A stretch of DNA of 64,000 bases from Cytobacillus oceanisediminis (GTDB taxonomy: Bacteria > Bacillota > Bacilli > Bacillales > Cytobacillaceae). Location: positions 310,001 to 374,000 of the forward strand of contig NZ_SOEE01000001.1 of the NCBI RefSeq assembly GCF_004366035.1. The letters are read 5' to 3'. The notes below the pieces were generated by a model. That model saw nothing but the letters and a program-made list of their open reading frames with translations, did not search any database and was not told the DNA's origin. Positions 51,977 through 63,647 of the stretch are shown piece after piece. A program made the translations under genes and the position numbers. Position 1 is the first letter of the stretch, and each line of letters begins with the position of its first letter.

Positions 51977-54169
51977 TTACTGGGTCACTTCCTCATACCC
52001 GAGACGGCTGTAGATCTCCCTGATGACTTTTTGGGCTGCCACTGGAATGACGGTGCCTGGGCCAAAAATGGCAGAAGCACCATGCTCATATAAATACTGA
52101 TAATCCTGTGCCGGAATAACCCCGCCAATGACGACAATAATATCTTCCCTGTCCAGTTTCTTCAGCTCGGCGGCAAGCTGCGGAAGAAGGGTTTTATGTC
52201 CGGCAGCAAGTGAACTGATGCCTATGACATGAACGTCATTTTCCACCGCCTGCATGGCTGTTTCTTCAGGTGTCTGGAAGAGAGGGCCTATATCCACATC
52301 AAAACCGAGATCGGCAAAGGCAGTTGAAATGACTTTTGCTCCCCTGTCATGTCCATCCTGCCCCATCTTGGCAATCAAAATCCGAGGTCGCCTTCCTTCG
52401 TTTTCAAGGAATTCATCTGTCATCTGCTTTACTTCAGCAATTTCTTCTTCGTTGGAAAAAGCAGAACTGTACACGCCGCTGATAGAACGGATAATTGCTT
52501 TATGGCGACTGGCCACTTTTTCAATCGCTTCAGAAATTTCACCGAGAGTGGCTCTCACCCTCGCTGCATTTACTGCAAGCTCAAGAAGGTTGCCTTCCCC
52601 TGTATCTGCAGCTCTAGTAATAGCTTCCAAGGCTTCAGCAACTTTCTCATTATCGCGTGAAGCCTTTAACTGCTCCAGCTTTTCGATCTGCTTTAAACGG
52701 ACAGCTGTGTTATCAATATCGAGGATATCAATCGGCTCTTCTTTTTCCAGCCGGTACTTATTCACTCCAATAATGGTTTCTTTTCCGGAATCAATTTGTG
52801 CCTGTCGTCTGGCAGCCGCTTCTTCAATTCTCATTTTTGGCAATCCTGTTTCAATTGCCTTGGCCATTCCGCCAAGATTTTCGATTTCTTCAATATGCTC
52901 CCAGGCTCGCTTAATTAATTGATCTGTTAAAGCTTCTACATAATATGAGCCTCCCCATGGATCGATCACATTCGTGACCCCTGTCTCCTCCTGCAGGTAC
53001 AGCTGCGTATTTCTCGCTATACGGGCAGAAAAGTCTGTCGGCAATGCAATGGCTTCATCCAGTGCATTCGTATGAAGGGATTGTGTATGTCCCATCGCTG
53101 CCGCATGCGCCTCAATGAGTGTTCTTGTTACATTATTGAAGGGATCCTGCTCGGTTAAGCTCCAGCCAGACGTTTGAGAATGCGTTCTAAGCGCCATTGA
53201 TTTCGAATTCCGAGGTTCGAATGTCTTCATCATTTTTGCCCAGATGTAGCGGGCTGCCCTCATTTTTGCCACTTCCATAAAGTAGTTCATGCCGATGGCC
53301 CAGAAAAACGAAAGCCTTGGTGCAAATGAGTCGATATCGATTCCAGCTTTAAGGCCGGTTCTTACATATTCGAGTCCATCTGCAAGGGTATAGGCAAGTT
53401 CAATATCAGCAGGAGCTCCCGCTTCCTGCATATGATAGCCTGAAATGCTGATGCTATTGAACTTCGGCATATATTTTGATGTATATTCAAATATATCTGC
53501 AATGATTTTCATGGACATTTCCGGAGGATATATATATGTGTTGCGCACCATGTATTCTTTTAAGATATCATTCTGGATCGTTCCAGAAAGTTTCTCTTGG
53601 CTTACTCCCTGCTCTTCCGCTGTAACAATATAAAAAGCCATGACAGGCAAAACCGCTCCATTCATCGTCATGGATACAGACATTTGATCTAAAGGTATCC
53701 CATCAAACAGTGTCTTCATATCCAGGATGGAATCAATGGCCACGCCAGCTTTCCCGACATCTCCCTCGACTCTTGGATGATCTGAATCATAGCCTCTATG
53801 AGTAGCAAGATCGAAAGCAACTGATAAGCCCTTTTGACCCATCGCAAGATTTCGCCGGTAAAAAGCATTACTTTCCTCTGCAGTAGAAAAACCGGCATAT
53901 TGACGGACAGTCCATGGCCTGTTCACATACATGGTTGAATATGGTCCTCTTGTATATGGAGGAAGCCCCGGTTTATCGTTTAGGTGCTCCATGTCTTTAA
54001 GGTCTTCATATGTGTACAGTGGCTTTACTTTTATTTGCTCATTTGTTTCAAAGAGAAGATGATCAATGGATGAATTGATTTCTTCCTCCGCTTTTCTTTT
54101 CCAGTCATCTTTGTCTGATTGTTTTGCTTCAAGAATATCCAGGCTTTTAAAATCAGGTTTATTGGCCAT
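51977..54169 (-). CDS. mutB: Methylmalonyl-CoA mutase large subunit
   Basis: 730 residues. A TIM barrel with the substrate motif ([21 protein letters not shown]), then a C-terminal B12 domain with the His-on motif DGHDRG in [14 protein letters not shown] and the GISSLAAGH loop. It rearranges (R)-methylmalonyl-CoA to succinyl-CoA. The start overlaps the mutA stop by 11 bases. Substrate: product of the epimerase. The genes are absent from B. subtilis 168, so this is gain or retention in this lineage. Confidence 0.96.
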   Translation of the reverse strand: MANKPDFKSLDILEAKQSDKDDWKRKAEEEINSSIDHLLFETNEQIKVKPLYTYEDLKDMEHLNDKPGLPPYTRGPYSTMYVNRPWTVRQYAGFSTAEESNAFYRRNLAMGQKGLSVAFDLATHRGYDSDHPRVEGDVGKAGVAIDSILDMKTLFDGIPLDQMSVSMTMNGAVLPVMAFYIVTAEEQGVSQEKLSGTIQNDILKEYMVRNTYIYPPEMSMKIIADIFEYTSKYMPKFNSISISGYHMQEAGAPADIELAYTLADGLEYVRTGLKAGIDIDSFAPRLSFFWAIGMNYFMEVAKMRAARYIWAKMMKTFEPRNSKSMALRTHSQTSGWSLTEQDPFNNVTRTLIEAHAAAMGHTQSLHTNALDEAIALPTDFSARIARNTQLYLQEETGVTNVIDPWGGSYYVEALTDQLIKRAWEHIEEIENLGGMAKAIETGLPKMRIEEAAARRQAQIDSGKETIIGVNKYRLEKEEPIDILDIDNTAVRLKQIEKLEQLKASRDNEKVAEALEAITRAADTGEGNLLELAVNAARVRATLGEISEAIEKVASRHKAIIRSISGVYSSAFSNEEEIAEVKQMTDEFLENEGRRPRILIAKMGQDGHDRGAKVISTAFADLGFDVDIGPLFQTPEETAMQAVENDVHVIGISSLAAGHKTLLPQLAAELKKLDREDIIVVIGGVIPAQDYQYLYEHGASAIFGPGTVIPVAAQKVIREIYSRLGYEEVTQ

Positions 54170-56021
54170 TGCTTGCCGCCTCCATCTCGTTCAGCATATT
54201 TAAGAGAGTTCCATAGCAATCGCTTTTTACATGAATGTATCCGCCGATGCCAGCGTTCTTATATTCATCCTTTTTCCCCTCTTCGGGAAGACCGGCTAAA
54301 TAGATTTCAGCTGACGGGAAAGCTTCTTTCAATTGTTTAATTAAAGGTACAGCCATGCTTTCGTATTGTTCATTTGATCCGCAAATAAAATAATGCCTGC
54401 AATTTGTTTTTTGAATAAATGCTTCAGCATCTTCAGGATTATTTACCGAACCGCTATTAACTGCACCAACCCCGCCAGGAGCCAGGAAGCCTGAAATAAA
54501 ATCAGCACGCGCTTTATGGTCTTTCAATGCTCCCAAACAGATAAGGCCTGCTTCAGGTCGAATGCCCTTTCCTTTTAATCTTTCAGATAAATTCCGCAAA
54601 CCCTCGAAGGACTCAGAAAGGCGGACCTGCGGGATAGTCTTGAGATCACTCTTGCTGTTCTGGACGGTTTCCATTTCTGCCTGAAGCGGCTTTTCATCAA
54701 GATTTGCATATATATTCGTTCCGATGATACTTTGTTTTCTTGTATGAACATCTTTCTTCTTCTTTTCAAGAACTTGGGTAATCTGATCCTGAATCCATCC
54801 TGTTTGAAGGGCATCCGCCATTCCTCCCTGCTCTTCTATCTCAAGGAAAAGTTCCCAGGATTTGGAGCACAGTTCATTTGTCAGATGCTCAATATACCAG
54901 GAGCCGCCTGCTGGATCAGAGACCTTTAGTAAATGCGCCTCTTCCCTTAAAATCAACTGAGTATTGCGGGCAATCCGTTCTGAAAAAGGAGATTTGGCTC
55001 TTTCCGGGTCATTATATGGACTGACATGAAGGTATTGTATTCCTCCCAATACTGCTGCGAACGCTTCATTCCCCGCTCTCAGCATATTTACATAGGAATC
55101 ATAGGCAGACTTAGTAAAGAAGGACGTCTCTGCAGAAATGACCATTTTTTTACTGTCACCCTCAGCTCCGAATGCTTCCGCCACATTGCCCCATAATACT
55201 CTTGCAGCACGAAGCTTGGCAATTTCCATGAAAAAGTTTGAGCCAACAGCAAACTTAAAGACCATTTTGGATAATATTTGTTCGAGGCTTTTGCCTTTAT
55301 CAAGAAGATATTGCAGGTGATTTACCCCTGTTGCAAGAGCAAGTGCAAGTTCCTGGACGGCATTTGCACCGCTATTATGGTAAACCGCTGAATTCACCAT
55401 GATGGTTTTCAGGCTGGGCAGATTTATTGCTGCATCACTCATCGTTTGATTCAAAGTTTCGTATAGTTCATCGATTGAGCGGTCGTTCAATGTATCGGCA
55501 GCAGCAATAGCAAGCGGATCTGCTGCAACATATCCAGAGACTTTTTCTCTTTCTTTTACTTTTCCAAGTCCTGCCATTATTAAATGCTGATTTCGTCCGG
55601 CATCAACACTGAAAGGGTACCTTTCATAAAGTTCACCAACAGCCAGGCTAATCTTCTCTGGATTCTTTAACTGTTCCGGCTCAAACGCAAGAGCTGTCTG
55701 CCCTGTCTTTATGGCAGCAAGAAGTTTATCTGACAGCTCTTCGGAAGAGGAAGCACTAATTTTCTGTGCAACCTTCCATTCTTCCGACAGGTATCCGGCT
55801 GCATAGGAACCTCTTCTAAAGTCTTCTGCGCCCGGAAACTGTGATAATGCACCTGTTTCCAGGTCTTCTCTGGAATAAAGCGGTTTCAATTTTATGTTTT
55901 CATATGTATTTCGTGATAATGTTTCTAAGGATTTCCCTTTAAGAGCTTTTTCCGCACTTTGTTCCCAATCTTCATTTGTCTGCTGCGGGAATTTTTCTTC
56001 AATCATTTTCTTTAATGACAT
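54159..56021 (-). CDS. mutA: Methylmalonyl-CoA mutase small subunit
   Basis: 620 residues starting at ATG 56021 ([16 protein letters not shown]) with AAGGA about nine bases upstream; the frame continues upstream as unlikely sequence. It has the same barrel as MutB, but the B12 domain lacks DGHDRG (the position reads [11 protein letters not shown]), as in other small subunits that do not bind cofactor. It pairs with MutB as a heterodimer. It overlaps mutB by 11 bases. Confidence 0.94.
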   Translation of the reverse strand: MSLKKMIEEKFPQQTNEDWEQSAEKALKGKSLETLSRNTYENIKLKPLYSREDLETGALSQFPGAEDFRRGSYAAGYLSEEWKVAQKISASSSEELSDKLLAAIKTGQTALAFEPEQLKNPEKISLAVGELYERYPFSVDAGRNQHLIMAGLGKVKEREKVSGYVAADPLAIAAADTLNDRSIDELYETLNQTMSDAAINLPSLKTIMVNSAVYHNSGANAVQELALALATGVNHLQYLLDKGKSLEQILSKMVFKFAVGSNFFMEIAKLRAARVLWGNVAEAFGAEGDSKKMVISAETSFFTKSAYDSYVNMLRAGNEAFAAVLGGIQYLHVSPYNDPERAKSPFSERIARNTQLILREEAHLLKVSDPAGGSWYIEHLTNELCSKSWELFLEIEEQGGMADALQTGWIQDQITQVLEKKKKDVHTRKQSIIGTNIYANLDEKPLQAEMETVQNSKSDLKTIPQVRLSESFEGLRNLSERLKGKGIRPEAGLICLGALKDHKARADFISGFLAPGGVGAVNSGSVNNPEDAEAFIQKTNCRHYFICGSNEQYESMAVPLIKQLKEAFPSAEIYLAGLPEEGKKDEYKNAGIGGYIHVKSDCYGTLLNMLNEMEAASNGQ

Positions 56022-56177
56022 AATTTGCTGTCCTTGTAGCTGACAGCGTTCCCTCCCCTCATGCGGCAGCGGACCCGTTTCATATAAGAAACAATGCCGC
56101 AAGAAAATTATAATAAAATTCTAAATTCTCCATATACCTATTTTAGTATACAAAAGAGAAACAAGCAATGAACAATA

Positions 56178-56212
56178 AGAAACCGCCGCCCCAAAGCAGG
56201 GCAGCGGTAATT
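56178..56212 (-). terminator. Terminator after bkdB
   Basis: Minus-strand ACCGCTGCCC and GGGGCGGCGGT with loop TGCTTT, then TTCTT, directly after the bkdB stop. It separates bkd from the mut operon. Confidence 0.75.
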
Positions 56213-56219
56213 TTACTTA

Positions 56220-57539
56220 TTAATAAATAGTTGTATTTTCTTTAGATGTGTTCTCCAGAATTTCCTTCACACGCTGCAGGAAGCGGCCGCAAACCAGGCC
56301 GTCTAATACACGGTGATCAAGCGACATACAAAGGTTAACCATATCACGGACAGCAATCATGCCATTGTTCATTACTACAGGACGCTTCACAATGGATTCA
56401 ACCTGAAGAATTGCAGCCTGAGGATAATTGATAATGCCCATTGACTGGACAGAACCGAATGAACCGGTATTATTTACAGTGAAAGTCCCACCCTGCATTT
56501 CAGCGGAAGTCAATTTACCAGTACGTACTTTTAATGCAAGATCATTGATTTCACGGGCAATACCCTTAATCGTTTTTTCATCAGCTGCTTTGATGACCGG
56601 AACGAATAACGCGTCATCTGTTGCAACTGCAATGGAGATGTTGATATCCTTCTTCTGGATAATCTTATCTCCTGCCCACATGGAATTAATCTGCGGGAAT
56701 TCCTTAAGGGCCTGCGCAACAGCTTTTACGAAGAAAGCAAAGAATGTAAGGTTGAAGCCCTCTTTTTGCTTAAACTCACCTTTGATGCTGTTGCGGTATT
56801 CAACAAGATTTGTAACATCTACTTCCATCATTGTCCAGGCATGCGGGGCTTCATGTTTGCTGCGAAGCATGTTGGCTGCAATCGCTTTACGCACTCCAGT
56901 AACAGGGATTTCAACATCACCCGGCATTACTGGAATATTTGGTGCTGGCGCTGCCTGTTTCGGCGCTGCAGGCTGGGCAGGTGCTGGAGCCGGCGCTTCT
57001 GTCTTTTCCGGTGCTGGTGCTGAAGCAGCTGCCGCTGTAGGAATATTTCCGGACTCAATGATTTTCATAAGGTCTTTACGGGTAATGCGTCCGCCTCCCC
57101 CTGTACCTGTCACCTGATTTAAGTCAATGCCATGCTCTTGAGAAAGCTTTAAAACGGCAGGTGAGTAGCGGACTCCTTTTGGTGCATCTGCCTGAACAGG
57201 TGCTGCTGGTGCAGTAGGCGTTGCCCCTGAAGGTGCAGCTTGAGCTTTGTCCTCTGCTTTAGATTCTGATGGAGCTTCCTGAGCAGCTTCTCCGCCGCCT
57301 TCAGTTTCAATTGTCAGAATAACCTGGCCAACTTCATAAGTTTCGCCTTCCTCTGCAACCAACTCTTTGATTACACCAGAGAAAGAAGATGGGACCTCAG
57401 CATTTACTTTGTCTGTCATTACTTCAGCAAGCGGATCATATTTATTTACTTTATCTCCAACAGAAACCAGCCATTTGCTGATTGTCCCTTCAGTAACACT
57501 TTCCCCAAGCTGGGGCATTTTAATTTGTTCAATAGCCAT
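56220..57539 (-). CDS. bkdB: Branched-chain keto acid dehydrogenase E2 (lipoamide acyltransferase)
   Basis: 439 residues. An N-terminal lipoyl domain with Lys44 in EVMTDKVNAEVPS, an Ala/Pro-rich linker, the peripheral subunit-binding domain (YSPAVLKLSQEHGIDLNQV), another flexible linker (PAPAPAQPAAPKQAAPAPN), and the catalytic core ending in SLDHRVLDG with its catalytic His and Asp. It joins E1 and E3 in the complex that makes isobutyryl-, 2-methylbutyryl- and isovaleryl-CoA. The ATG at 57539 has GGAGGTTACCC upstream. Confidence 0.96.
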   Translation of the reverse strand: MAIEQIKMPQLGESVTEGTISKWLVSVGDKVNKYDPLAEVMTDKVNAEVPSSFSGVIKELVAEEGETYEVGQVILTIETEGGGEAAQEAPSESKAEDKAQAAPSGATPTAPAAPVQADAPKGVRYSPAVLKLSQEHGIDLNQVTGTGGGGRITRKDLMKIIESGNIPTAAAASAPAPEKTEAPAPAPAQPAAPKQAAPAPNIPVMPGDVEIPVTGVRKAIAANMLRSKHEAPHAWTMMEVDVTNLVEYRNSIKGEFKQKEGFNLTFFAFFVKAVAQALKEFPQINSMWAGDKIIQKKDINISIAVATDDALFVPVIKAADEKTIKGIAREINDLALKVRTGKLTSAEMQGGTFTVNNTGSFGSVQSMGIINYPQAAILQVESIVKRPVVMNNGMIAVRDMVNLCMSLDHRVLDGLVCGRFLQRVKEILENTSKENTTIY

Positions 57540-57665
57540 TGGGTAACCTCCTTCTAGCTGCCCGCATTTGCGGGCCTTACAGCCAGTGCAGCTGATCCGG
57601 AATGAATTCCAGCCGGAGAGATGCACCATCTGCGCTTTCCATTTTTATTAACTAAGATGCCCTAA

Positions 57666-58649
57666 TTAAAATTCAGCCAATTCACGCATTGCTTTTTCTA
57701 CTTTATCAGGGTTAACCATAAAGTATTTTTCCATAGTCGGGGCATAAGGCATTGCTGGCACATCAGGACCGGCAAGGCGTTTGATTGGTGCATCCAATTC
57801 AAACAGGCAGTTCTCTGCAATAATGGCAGAGACTTCGCTCATAATGCTGCCTTCTTTATTATCTTCAGTAAGAAGAAGCACTTTTCCTGTTTTTGAAGCA
57901 GCTTCGATAATTGCTTCTTTATCTAACGGATAAACCGTCCTTAAATCAAGGATGTGCGCTGAGATGCCATCTTTGGCAAGTCTTTCAGCAGCCTGAAGAG
58001 CGAAATGAACGCATAGGCCATAAGTGATCACCGTAATATCTTCACCCTCGCGTTTTACATCCGCTTTTCCGATTGGCAGCACATAATCATCATCAGGAAC
58101 CTCGCCCTTAATCAGGCGGTATGCACGCTTATGCTCAAAGAACAGCACAGGATCCTCATCACGGATTGCCGCTTTCAATAAACCCTTAACATCATAAGGC
58201 GTAGAAGGCATAACAATCTTAAGTCCCGGCTGATTCGCAAACACTGCTTCGACAGATTGGGAATGGTAAAGTGCTCCATGTACACCGCCGCCATATGGTG
58301 CACGAACAACTATCGGACAGCTCCAGTCATTGTTGGAACGATAGCGGACGCGTGCTGCTTCTGAAATGATCTGGTTAACCGCCGGCATGATGAAGTCGGC
58401 AAATTGCATTTCAGCAATCGGGCGCATTCCATACATCGCTGCACCGATTCCAACCCCTGCAATTGCTGATTCAGCAAGCGGAGTATCAATTACGCGGTCT
58501 TCGCCAAATTTATCATACAGTCCTTGTGTCGCTTTAAACACGCCACCTTTTTTACCTACGTCTTCACCTAAAACAAATACCTTTGGATCTCTTTCCATTT
58601 CCTCGCGGATTGCCATAGTTACCGCATCGATATAAGAAATTACAGCCAT
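57666..58649 (-). CDS. bkdAB: Branched-chain keto acid dehydrogenase E1 beta
   Basis: 327 residues. Typical transketolase-like beta subunit: VFVLGEDVGKKGGVFKATQGL, TPLAESAIAGVGIGAAMYGMRP and FADFIMPAVNQIISEAARVRY. It pairs with BkdAA to bind thiamine diphosphate and decarboxylate branched-chain 2-keto acids. It lies 126 bases before bkdB and 12 after bkdAA. Confidence 0.95.
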   Translation of the reverse strand: MAVISYIDAVTMAIREEMERDPKVFVLGEDVGKKGGVFKATQGLYDKFGEDRVIDTPLAESAIAGVGIGAAMYGMRPIAEMQFADFIMPAVNQIISEAARVRYRSNNDWSCPIVVRAPYGGGVHGALYHSQSVEAVFANQPGLKIVMPSTPYDVKGLLKAAIRDEDPVLFFEHKRAYRLIKGEVPDDDYVLPIGKADVKREGEDITVITYGLCVHFALQAAERLAKDGISAHILDLRTVYPLDKEAIIEAASKTGKVLLLTEDNKEGSIMSEVSAIIAENCLFELDAPIKRLAGPDVPAMPYAPTMEKYFMVNPDKVEKAMRELAEF

Positions 58650-58661
58650 ATTCTCTCCCCC

Positions 58662-59657
58662 TTACTGGTCAGCATAGACATGCTTTAAAGCAGATTCCGC
58701 TTCTGCATATGGAGCGTTTTCAGCATAATCAGTTGCTTCGTTTACCAATTTCATAATCCGGTCATTAATTTCCTTTTCAATCGCATCATCCATTACGCCA
58801 TTTTCTTTCAGGTATGCGCCAAAAGTAATAATTGGATCTTTTGTTTTCGCTTCAGCCACTTCATCAGGAGCACGGTAGCTTCGGTCATCATCATCAGATG
58901 AGTGTGGAGTTAAACGGTATGAAATCGTTTCGACCAATGTCGGCCCTTCTCCGCGGCGGCCTCTGTCCGCTGCTTCTTTCACAGCTTTATAAACTTCAAG
59001 CGGATCATTTCCATCAACTGTTATGCCCGGCATACCGTAGCCGATAGCTCTGTCAGATACGTTTTCACAAGCAAGCTGCTTTTCAATCGGTACAGAGATT
59101 GCATATTTATTATTCTCACACATAAAGATAACAGGCAGCTTATGAACACCGGCAAAATTCGCACCTTCATGGAAGTCCCCCTGGTTTGAAGAACCTTCAC
59201 CAAACGTTACAAAGGTTACCAGATCTTTTCCTTCCAGCTTTCCGCCAAGAGCAACCCCAACAGCGTGAGGCACCTGTGTAGTAACAGGTGAAGAGCCTGT
59301 TACGATACGGTTTTTCTTTTGGCCGAAATGTCCTGGCATTTGGCGGCCGCCTGAATTTGGATCTTCGGCTTTAGCAAACCCTGACAGCATTAATTCCTTG
59401 GCTGTCATGCCGAACGTAAGGACTACTCCCATGTCGCGATAGTATGGCAGTACATAGTCCTTCTCGCGATCAAGTGCAAATGCAGCACCTACCTGAGCAG
59501 CTTCCTGTCCCTGACAAGAAATAACGAAAGGGATTTTTCCAGCGCGGTTTAAAAGCCACATACGCTCATCAATACGGCGAGCTAATAGCATCGTCTCATA
59601 CATTTCAAGAACTTTCTCATCACTTAAACCTAAATCTTTATGACGGTTTTCAGCCAT
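58662..59657 (-). CDS. bkdAA: Branched-chain keto acid dehydrogenase E1 alpha
   Basis: 331 residues. Thiamine diphosphate motif GDG-type reading FGEGSSNQGDFHEGANFAGV with NNKYAIS, and the phosphorylation-loop region of the family. GHFGQKKNRIVTGSSPV is typical of branched-chain enzymes. Partner of BkdAB. The order lpdV, bkdAA, bkdAB, bkdB follows B. subtilis. Confidence 0.95.
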   Translation of the reverse strand: MAENRHKDLGLSDEKVLEMYETMLLARRIDERMWLLNRAGKIPFVISCQGQEAAQVGAAFALDREKDYVLPYYRDMGVVLTFGMTAKELMLSGFAKAEDPNSGGRQMPGHFGQKKNRIVTGSSPVTTQVPHAVGVALGGKLEGKDLVTFVTFGEGSSNQGDFHEGANFAGVHKLPVIFMCENNKYAISVPIEKQLACENVSDRAIGYGMPGITVDGNDPLEVYKAVKEAADRGRRGEGPTLVETISYRLTPHSSDDDDRSYRAPDEVAEAKTKDPIITFGAYLKENGVMDDAIEKEINDRIMKLVNEATDYAENAPYAEAESALKHVYADQ

Positions 59658-59738
59658 TTATACAACCTCCTAAGCTAATATGTATCACCGGGCTCCAAAT
59701 GTGAGCCTGGACTTTTTCTATTTTATATAATTGGAACT

Positions 59739-61160
59739 TTATCCGTGGATAGCTTTTCCATCAACTGCAAGGGCAGCTTCACCGATTGCTTCAGATAACG
59801 TCGGATGAGGATGGATGGTATGTGCTACTTCCCATGGAGTTGCATCAAGAACACGGGCCAGGCCAGCTTCTGAGATCATGTCTGTTACGTGCGGGCCTAT
59901 CATATGGACACCCAGGATATCATCGGTATCCTTATCTGCTACAATTTTCACAAAGCCGTCGGATTCACCAAATACTAGTGCCTTTCCGATTGCCCGGAAT
60001 GAGAACTTGCCCGTTTTGACATTATGGCCTTTTTCTTTTGCTTCATCCTCTGTTAATCCTACACTTGCCGCTTCAGGTGAACTATAAATGCATTTAGAAA
60101 CCAGGCTATAGTCAATTGGAGAAGGATTCTTGCCGGCAATGTGCTCCACGGCAACGATTCCTTCATGAGAAGCAACATGGGCCAGCTGAAGGCCGCCAAT
60201 GACGTCACCAATTGCATAGATATGGGATTCCTTTGTCTGGAAGTATTCATTTGCTAAAATAAATCCCTTTTCAATCTGAATGTCAGTGTTTTCAATGCCG
60301 ATGCCCTCTGTATTTGCCTGACGCCCCACAGAAACAAGCAATTTCTCGGCGGAGAATTCCTGCTGAGATCCTTTCACTTCAGCTGAAATCGTAACTCCTT
60401 CGCCTTTCTGAAGGGTTTCAGGAAGCACTTTTGCTCCTGTTACAATTTTGACTCCCTTTTTCTTCATAAGGCGCTGCATTTCTTTTGAAATTTCTTTATC
60501 TTCCGTAGGTACAATGCGGTCAGCATATTCGATTACTGTTACATCAGCACCAAAGTCTGATAACATCGATGCCCACTCGATCCCGATGACTCCGCCGCCA
60601 ACAATTATAATGGAGCTTGGCACTTCTTCCAAAGCTAAAGCCTCATCCGAAGTCATTACAAGTTGTCCATCAATGTCCAATCCTGGCAGGGTACGAGGAC
60701 GAGATCCAGTTGCCACAATAACATTTTTAGGGATCAGCATTTCATTTTCGTCCCCATTGTTCATTTCAACAGAAATTGTCCCCGGCATCGGAGAGAAAAT
60801 AGATGGTCCAAGTATGCGGCCAGTTCCTTCGAAAACATCAATCTTGCCTTGCTTCATCAAGTGCTGAACACCTTTATGAAGCTGATCAACGATTTTATTT
60901 TTTCTTTCCTGTACCTTACTAAAATTGATGGACACATCACTTGTCACTACGCCAAAATCTTCACTGTGCTTAGCGGTAGCAAACACTTCAGCACTTCTTA
61001 ATAAAGCCTTGCTTGGGATACAGCCTTTATGGAGGCAAGTCCCTCCAAGTTTTCCTTTTTCAACGATTGCCGTTTTTAAACCAAGCTGTGAAGCACGAAT
61101 GGCAGCTACATAACCGCCTGTGCCTCCGCCTAAAATCACCAAATCATATTCCTGTGCCAA
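59739..61160 (-). CDS. lpdV: Dihydrolipoyl dehydrogenase (E3) LpdV
   Basis: 473 residues. FAD motif VILGGGTGGYVAAIRASQLG, redox cysteines C42 and C47 in GGTCLHKGCIPSK, NAD site VGGGVIGIEWASML, and the C-terminal catalytic AHTIHPHPTLSEAIGEA. It reoxidises the lipoyl group of BkdB. It is the E3 dedicated to the branched-chain complex, located upstream of bkdAA and 14 bases after buk. Confidence 0.96.
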   Translation of the reverse strand: MAQEYDLVILGGGTGGYVAAIRASQLGLKTAIVEKGKLGGTCLHKGCIPSKALLRSAEVFATAKHSEDFGVVTSDVSINFSKVQERKNKIVDQLHKGVQHLMKQGKIDVFEGTGRILGPSIFSPMPGTISVEMNNGDENEMLIPKNVIVATGSRPRTLPGLDIDGQLVMTSDEALALEEVPSSIIIVGGGVIGIEWASMLSDFGADVTVIEYADRIVPTEDKEISKEMQRLMKKKGVKIVTGAKVLPETLQKGEGVTISAEVKGSQQEFSAEKLLVSVGRQANTEGIGIENTDIQIEKGFILANEYFQTKESHIYAIGDVIGGLQLAHVASHEGIVAVEHIAGKNPSPIDYSLVSKCIYSSPEAASVGLTEDEAKEKGHNVKTGKFSFRAIGKALVFGESDGFVKIVADKDTDDILGVHMIGPHVTDMISEAGLARVLDATPWEVAHTIHPHPTLSEAIGEAALAVDGKAIHG

Positions 61161-61174
61161 GTTGCTTCCTCCTT

Positions 61175-62284
61175 CTATTTCAACGCTGCTTTGTCAGCTT
61201 TTTTTCCAGGATATTCTTTTTCAGTCTCTTCACCGCGGAGGACTCGAAGAGCGCCTTCTGCGAGTGCCTGCAGTTCATTTTCACCAGGCTGTACCATAAC
61301 ATCTGCAATCCAGTTAATCCGTTCACTGATTTCGTTTACAAAGTCCTTGCCATAGGCAAGACCGCCTGTAAGGATGATGGCATCAACCTTTCCGCCGAGC
61401 ACTGCACTGGCAGATCCGATTTCCTTAGCCACCTGATAAGCCATTGCGGAGTAGACAAGCTTTGCTTTCTCATCTCCGCCTTCAATCATCTTTTCAACCT
61501 TTACTGCATCATTTGTTCCCAGGTAACCAACGAGACCGCCTTGTCCAACAAGCTTCTTCATCACTTCTTCACGATAAAAGCTGCCGGAGTAGCAAAGTCC
61601 CACCAAATCACCGGCAGGTACAGTACCTGCCCGTTCCGGACTGAATGGCCCGTCTCCATGAAGTCCGTTATTAACATCAACTACTCTGCCTTTTTTATGA
61701 GCGCCTACAGTTATACCTCCGCCCATATGCGTAACAATCAGGTTAAGCTCCTCGTACTTTTTGCCAAGTTCTTTGGCTACTCTCCGGGCAACAGCTTTCT
61801 GATTCAAGGCATGGAAAATACTTTTTCTTTCTATCATTGAAAAGCCTGAAATACGGGCAATTGGATCCAATTCATCAACTACAACCGGATCGACAATGAA
61901 CGAAGGAATATTCAAACCCGAAGCAATCTCATATGCCAGTATTCCGCCAAGGTTAGAAGCATGCTGACCAGCAAAACCGGCACGAAGATCCTCAAGCATT
62001 ACCTCATTAACTGAATATGTGCCCCCTTCAATCGGTCGAAGCAATCCCCCGCGCCCGCACACTGCACTTAATTTGGAGATATTGATTCCCTCATGATCCA
62101 GTGTTTCCAGAATGGTCTGCTTGCGGAATTCATATTGATCGATAATACTTTCATAAGAGTTAATGACATCTGCATCATGGCGCAATGTCTTCTCCAGGAC
62201 AGAGATCTCATTATCGAAAACTCCAATCTTAGTTGAAGTGGATCCCGGATTGATGACGAGAATTCGATGTTCTTGTTCTAGCAC
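61175..62284 (-). CDS. buk: Butyrate kinase (branched-chain)
   Basis: 369 residues of the acetate/butyrate kinase family: [19 protein letters not shown] at the start, [19 protein letters not shown], and [15 protein letters not shown]. It makes ATP from acyl phosphates produced by Ptb, so branched-chain acyl-CoA can yield energy and free acids. It follows bcd after 162 bases that include a hairpin at 62386-62417. Confidence 0.95.
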   Translation of the reverse strand: MLEQEHRILVINPGSTSTKIGVFDNEISVLEKTLRHDADVINSYESIIDQYEFRKQTILETLDHEGINISKLSAVCGRGGLLRPIEGGTYSVNEVMLEDLRAGFAGQHASNLGGILAYEIASGLNIPSFIVDPVVVDELDPIARISGFSMIERKSIFHALNQKAVARRVAKELGKKYEELNLIVTHMGGGITVGAHKKGRVVDVNNGLHGDGPFSPERAGTVPAGDLVGLCYSGSFYREEVMKKLVGQGGLVGYLGTNDAVKVEKMIEGGDEKAKLVYSAMAYQVAKEIGSASAVLGGKVDAIILTGGLAYGKDFVNEISERINWIADVMVQPGENELQALAEGALRVLRGEETEKEYPGKKADKAALK

Positions 62285-62385
62285 GTTTAAACCTCCATAA
62301 AGAGCGGAAATCTCCCTTGTAAAAGCATACTCTTACTCAGGTACAATTAACTGCCGCTGCATTTTTTCTACTCTGTTTTTAAAGG

Positions 62386-62417
62386 CAAAGACGCTGAATA
62401 TTCAATTCAGCGCTTTG
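62386..62417 (-). other. Intercistronic hairpin between bcd and buk
   Basis: GCTGAAT and ATTCAGC with flanking CAAAG/CTTTG pair in the bcd-buk spacer, without a strong T tract. It may be a processing or stability element; the rest of the 162-base spacer holds no gene. Confidence 0.45.
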
Positions 62418-62446
62418 TATTTCTAGAAAGAAGTCCTCCCTATAGC

Positions 62447-63541
62447 TTATCTGCGGCTTAGAATATGATGGCCATTTTGGAGGAATTGTCCGCGTGAATT
62501 ACGCATTCTTTCAATTCTTTCCTCAACCATGCGGTCAGCCGCTTTATATGTCGGAATTCCATCCCTTTTAGCAATCTCAATAACTTTTTCAATATTATTG
62601 TATACTGTTTCAACTTTTTTCATTGCTCTTTCGCGGTTGTATCCGTACAGTTCATCCGCAACATTAATTACTCCGCCTGCATTAATTACATAGTCTGGAG
62701 CATAAACGATGCCCATCTCATGAATTAAATCACCGTGGCGTGTTTCTTTAAGCTGATTGTTGGCAGCTCCAGCGATTACTTTTGCTTTCAGCTGCGGAAT
62801 TGTATCATCATTAACTGTCGCACCTAAAGCACAAGGAGCATAAATATCACATTCAACTCCATAAATTTCATTTGGTTCAACTGCTTTAGCACCGAACTCT
62901 TCAACTGCACGCTGAACTGCTTCTTTATTAATATCTGTAACAATCAGCTGTGCACCTTCTTCATGCAGATGGCGGCAAAGATTGAACGCAACGTTTCCAA
63001 CACCCTGAACAGCAATTGTTTTGCCTTCAAGAGAATCAGTTCCGAAAGCCGCCTTTGCTGCAGCCTTCATACCTCTGTATACGCCATAAGCTGTAACTGG
63101 TGAAGGGTTGCCGGAAGAGCCGAAAGCAGGTGAAATTCCTGTTACATAGTCTGTTTCCTCATGGATCAGGTCCATATCAGCTACTGTAGTACCCACGTCC
63201 TCAGCAGTAATGTAACGTCCATTTAAACCTTGGATATAGCGTCCGAATGCACGGAACATTTCTTCGTTTTTATCTTTGCGCGGATCGCCGATAATAACTG
63301 TTTTACCTCCTCCAAGATTTAAACCAGCTGCTGCATTCTTATATGTCATGCCGCGTGCAAGACGCAATGCATCCTCAATAGCTGCTTCTTCAGATTCATA
63401 AGTCCACATGCGTGTCCCGCCTAGTGCCGGGCCTAAAGTAGTATCATGAATAGCAATAATAGCTTTTAAGCCTGATTGTTTGTCCTGGCAAAACACCACT
63501 TGTTCGTAATCGTATGTTTCTAGGTATTTGAAGATTTCCAT
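62447..63541 (-). CDS. bcd: Leucine dehydrogenase
   Basis: 364 residues from ATG 63541 (GGGGAGG upstream); the open frame extends to 63619 but without support. Catalytic lysines K68 and K80 are in the [17 protein letters not shown] stretch, with GGTRMW before it; the NAD site is [13 protein letters not shown]. It deaminates leucine, valine and isoleucine to their keto acids, the first step before BkdAB. Length equals the family norm (about 364). Confidence 0.96.
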   Translation of the reverse strand: MEIFKYLETYDYEQVVFCQDKQSGLKAIIAIHDTTLGPALGGTRMWTYESEEAAIEDALRLARGMTYKNAAAGLNLGGGKTVIIGDPRKDKNEEMFRAFGRYIQGLNGRYITAEDVGTTVADMDLIHEETDYVTGISPAFGSSGNPSPVTAYGVYRGMKAAAKAAFGTDSLEGKTIAVQGVGNVAFNLCRHLHEEGAQLIVTDINKEAVQRAVEEFGAKAVEPNEIYGVECDIYAPCALGATVNDDTIPQLKAKVIAGAANNQLKETRHGDLIHEMGIVYAPDYVINAGGVINVADELYGYNRERAMKKVETVYNNIEKVIEIAKRDGIPTYKAADRMVEERIERMRNSRGQFLQNGHHILSRR

Positions 63542-63647
63542 GTTATATTTCCTCCCCGGAATTTTTAAAAGTAATATGTTCGTTTTGTTAATAAATTTTT
63601 CATTTCGATTTAAAAACACTGAATGAATTAATTTCTATCAGAGCCCA

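Noticed and set aside
61013..61840. A 275-codon open frame on the plus strand across lpdV and buk
   Set aside because: It lies opposite two well-defined genes, has no ribosome site and its product looks like antisense translation.
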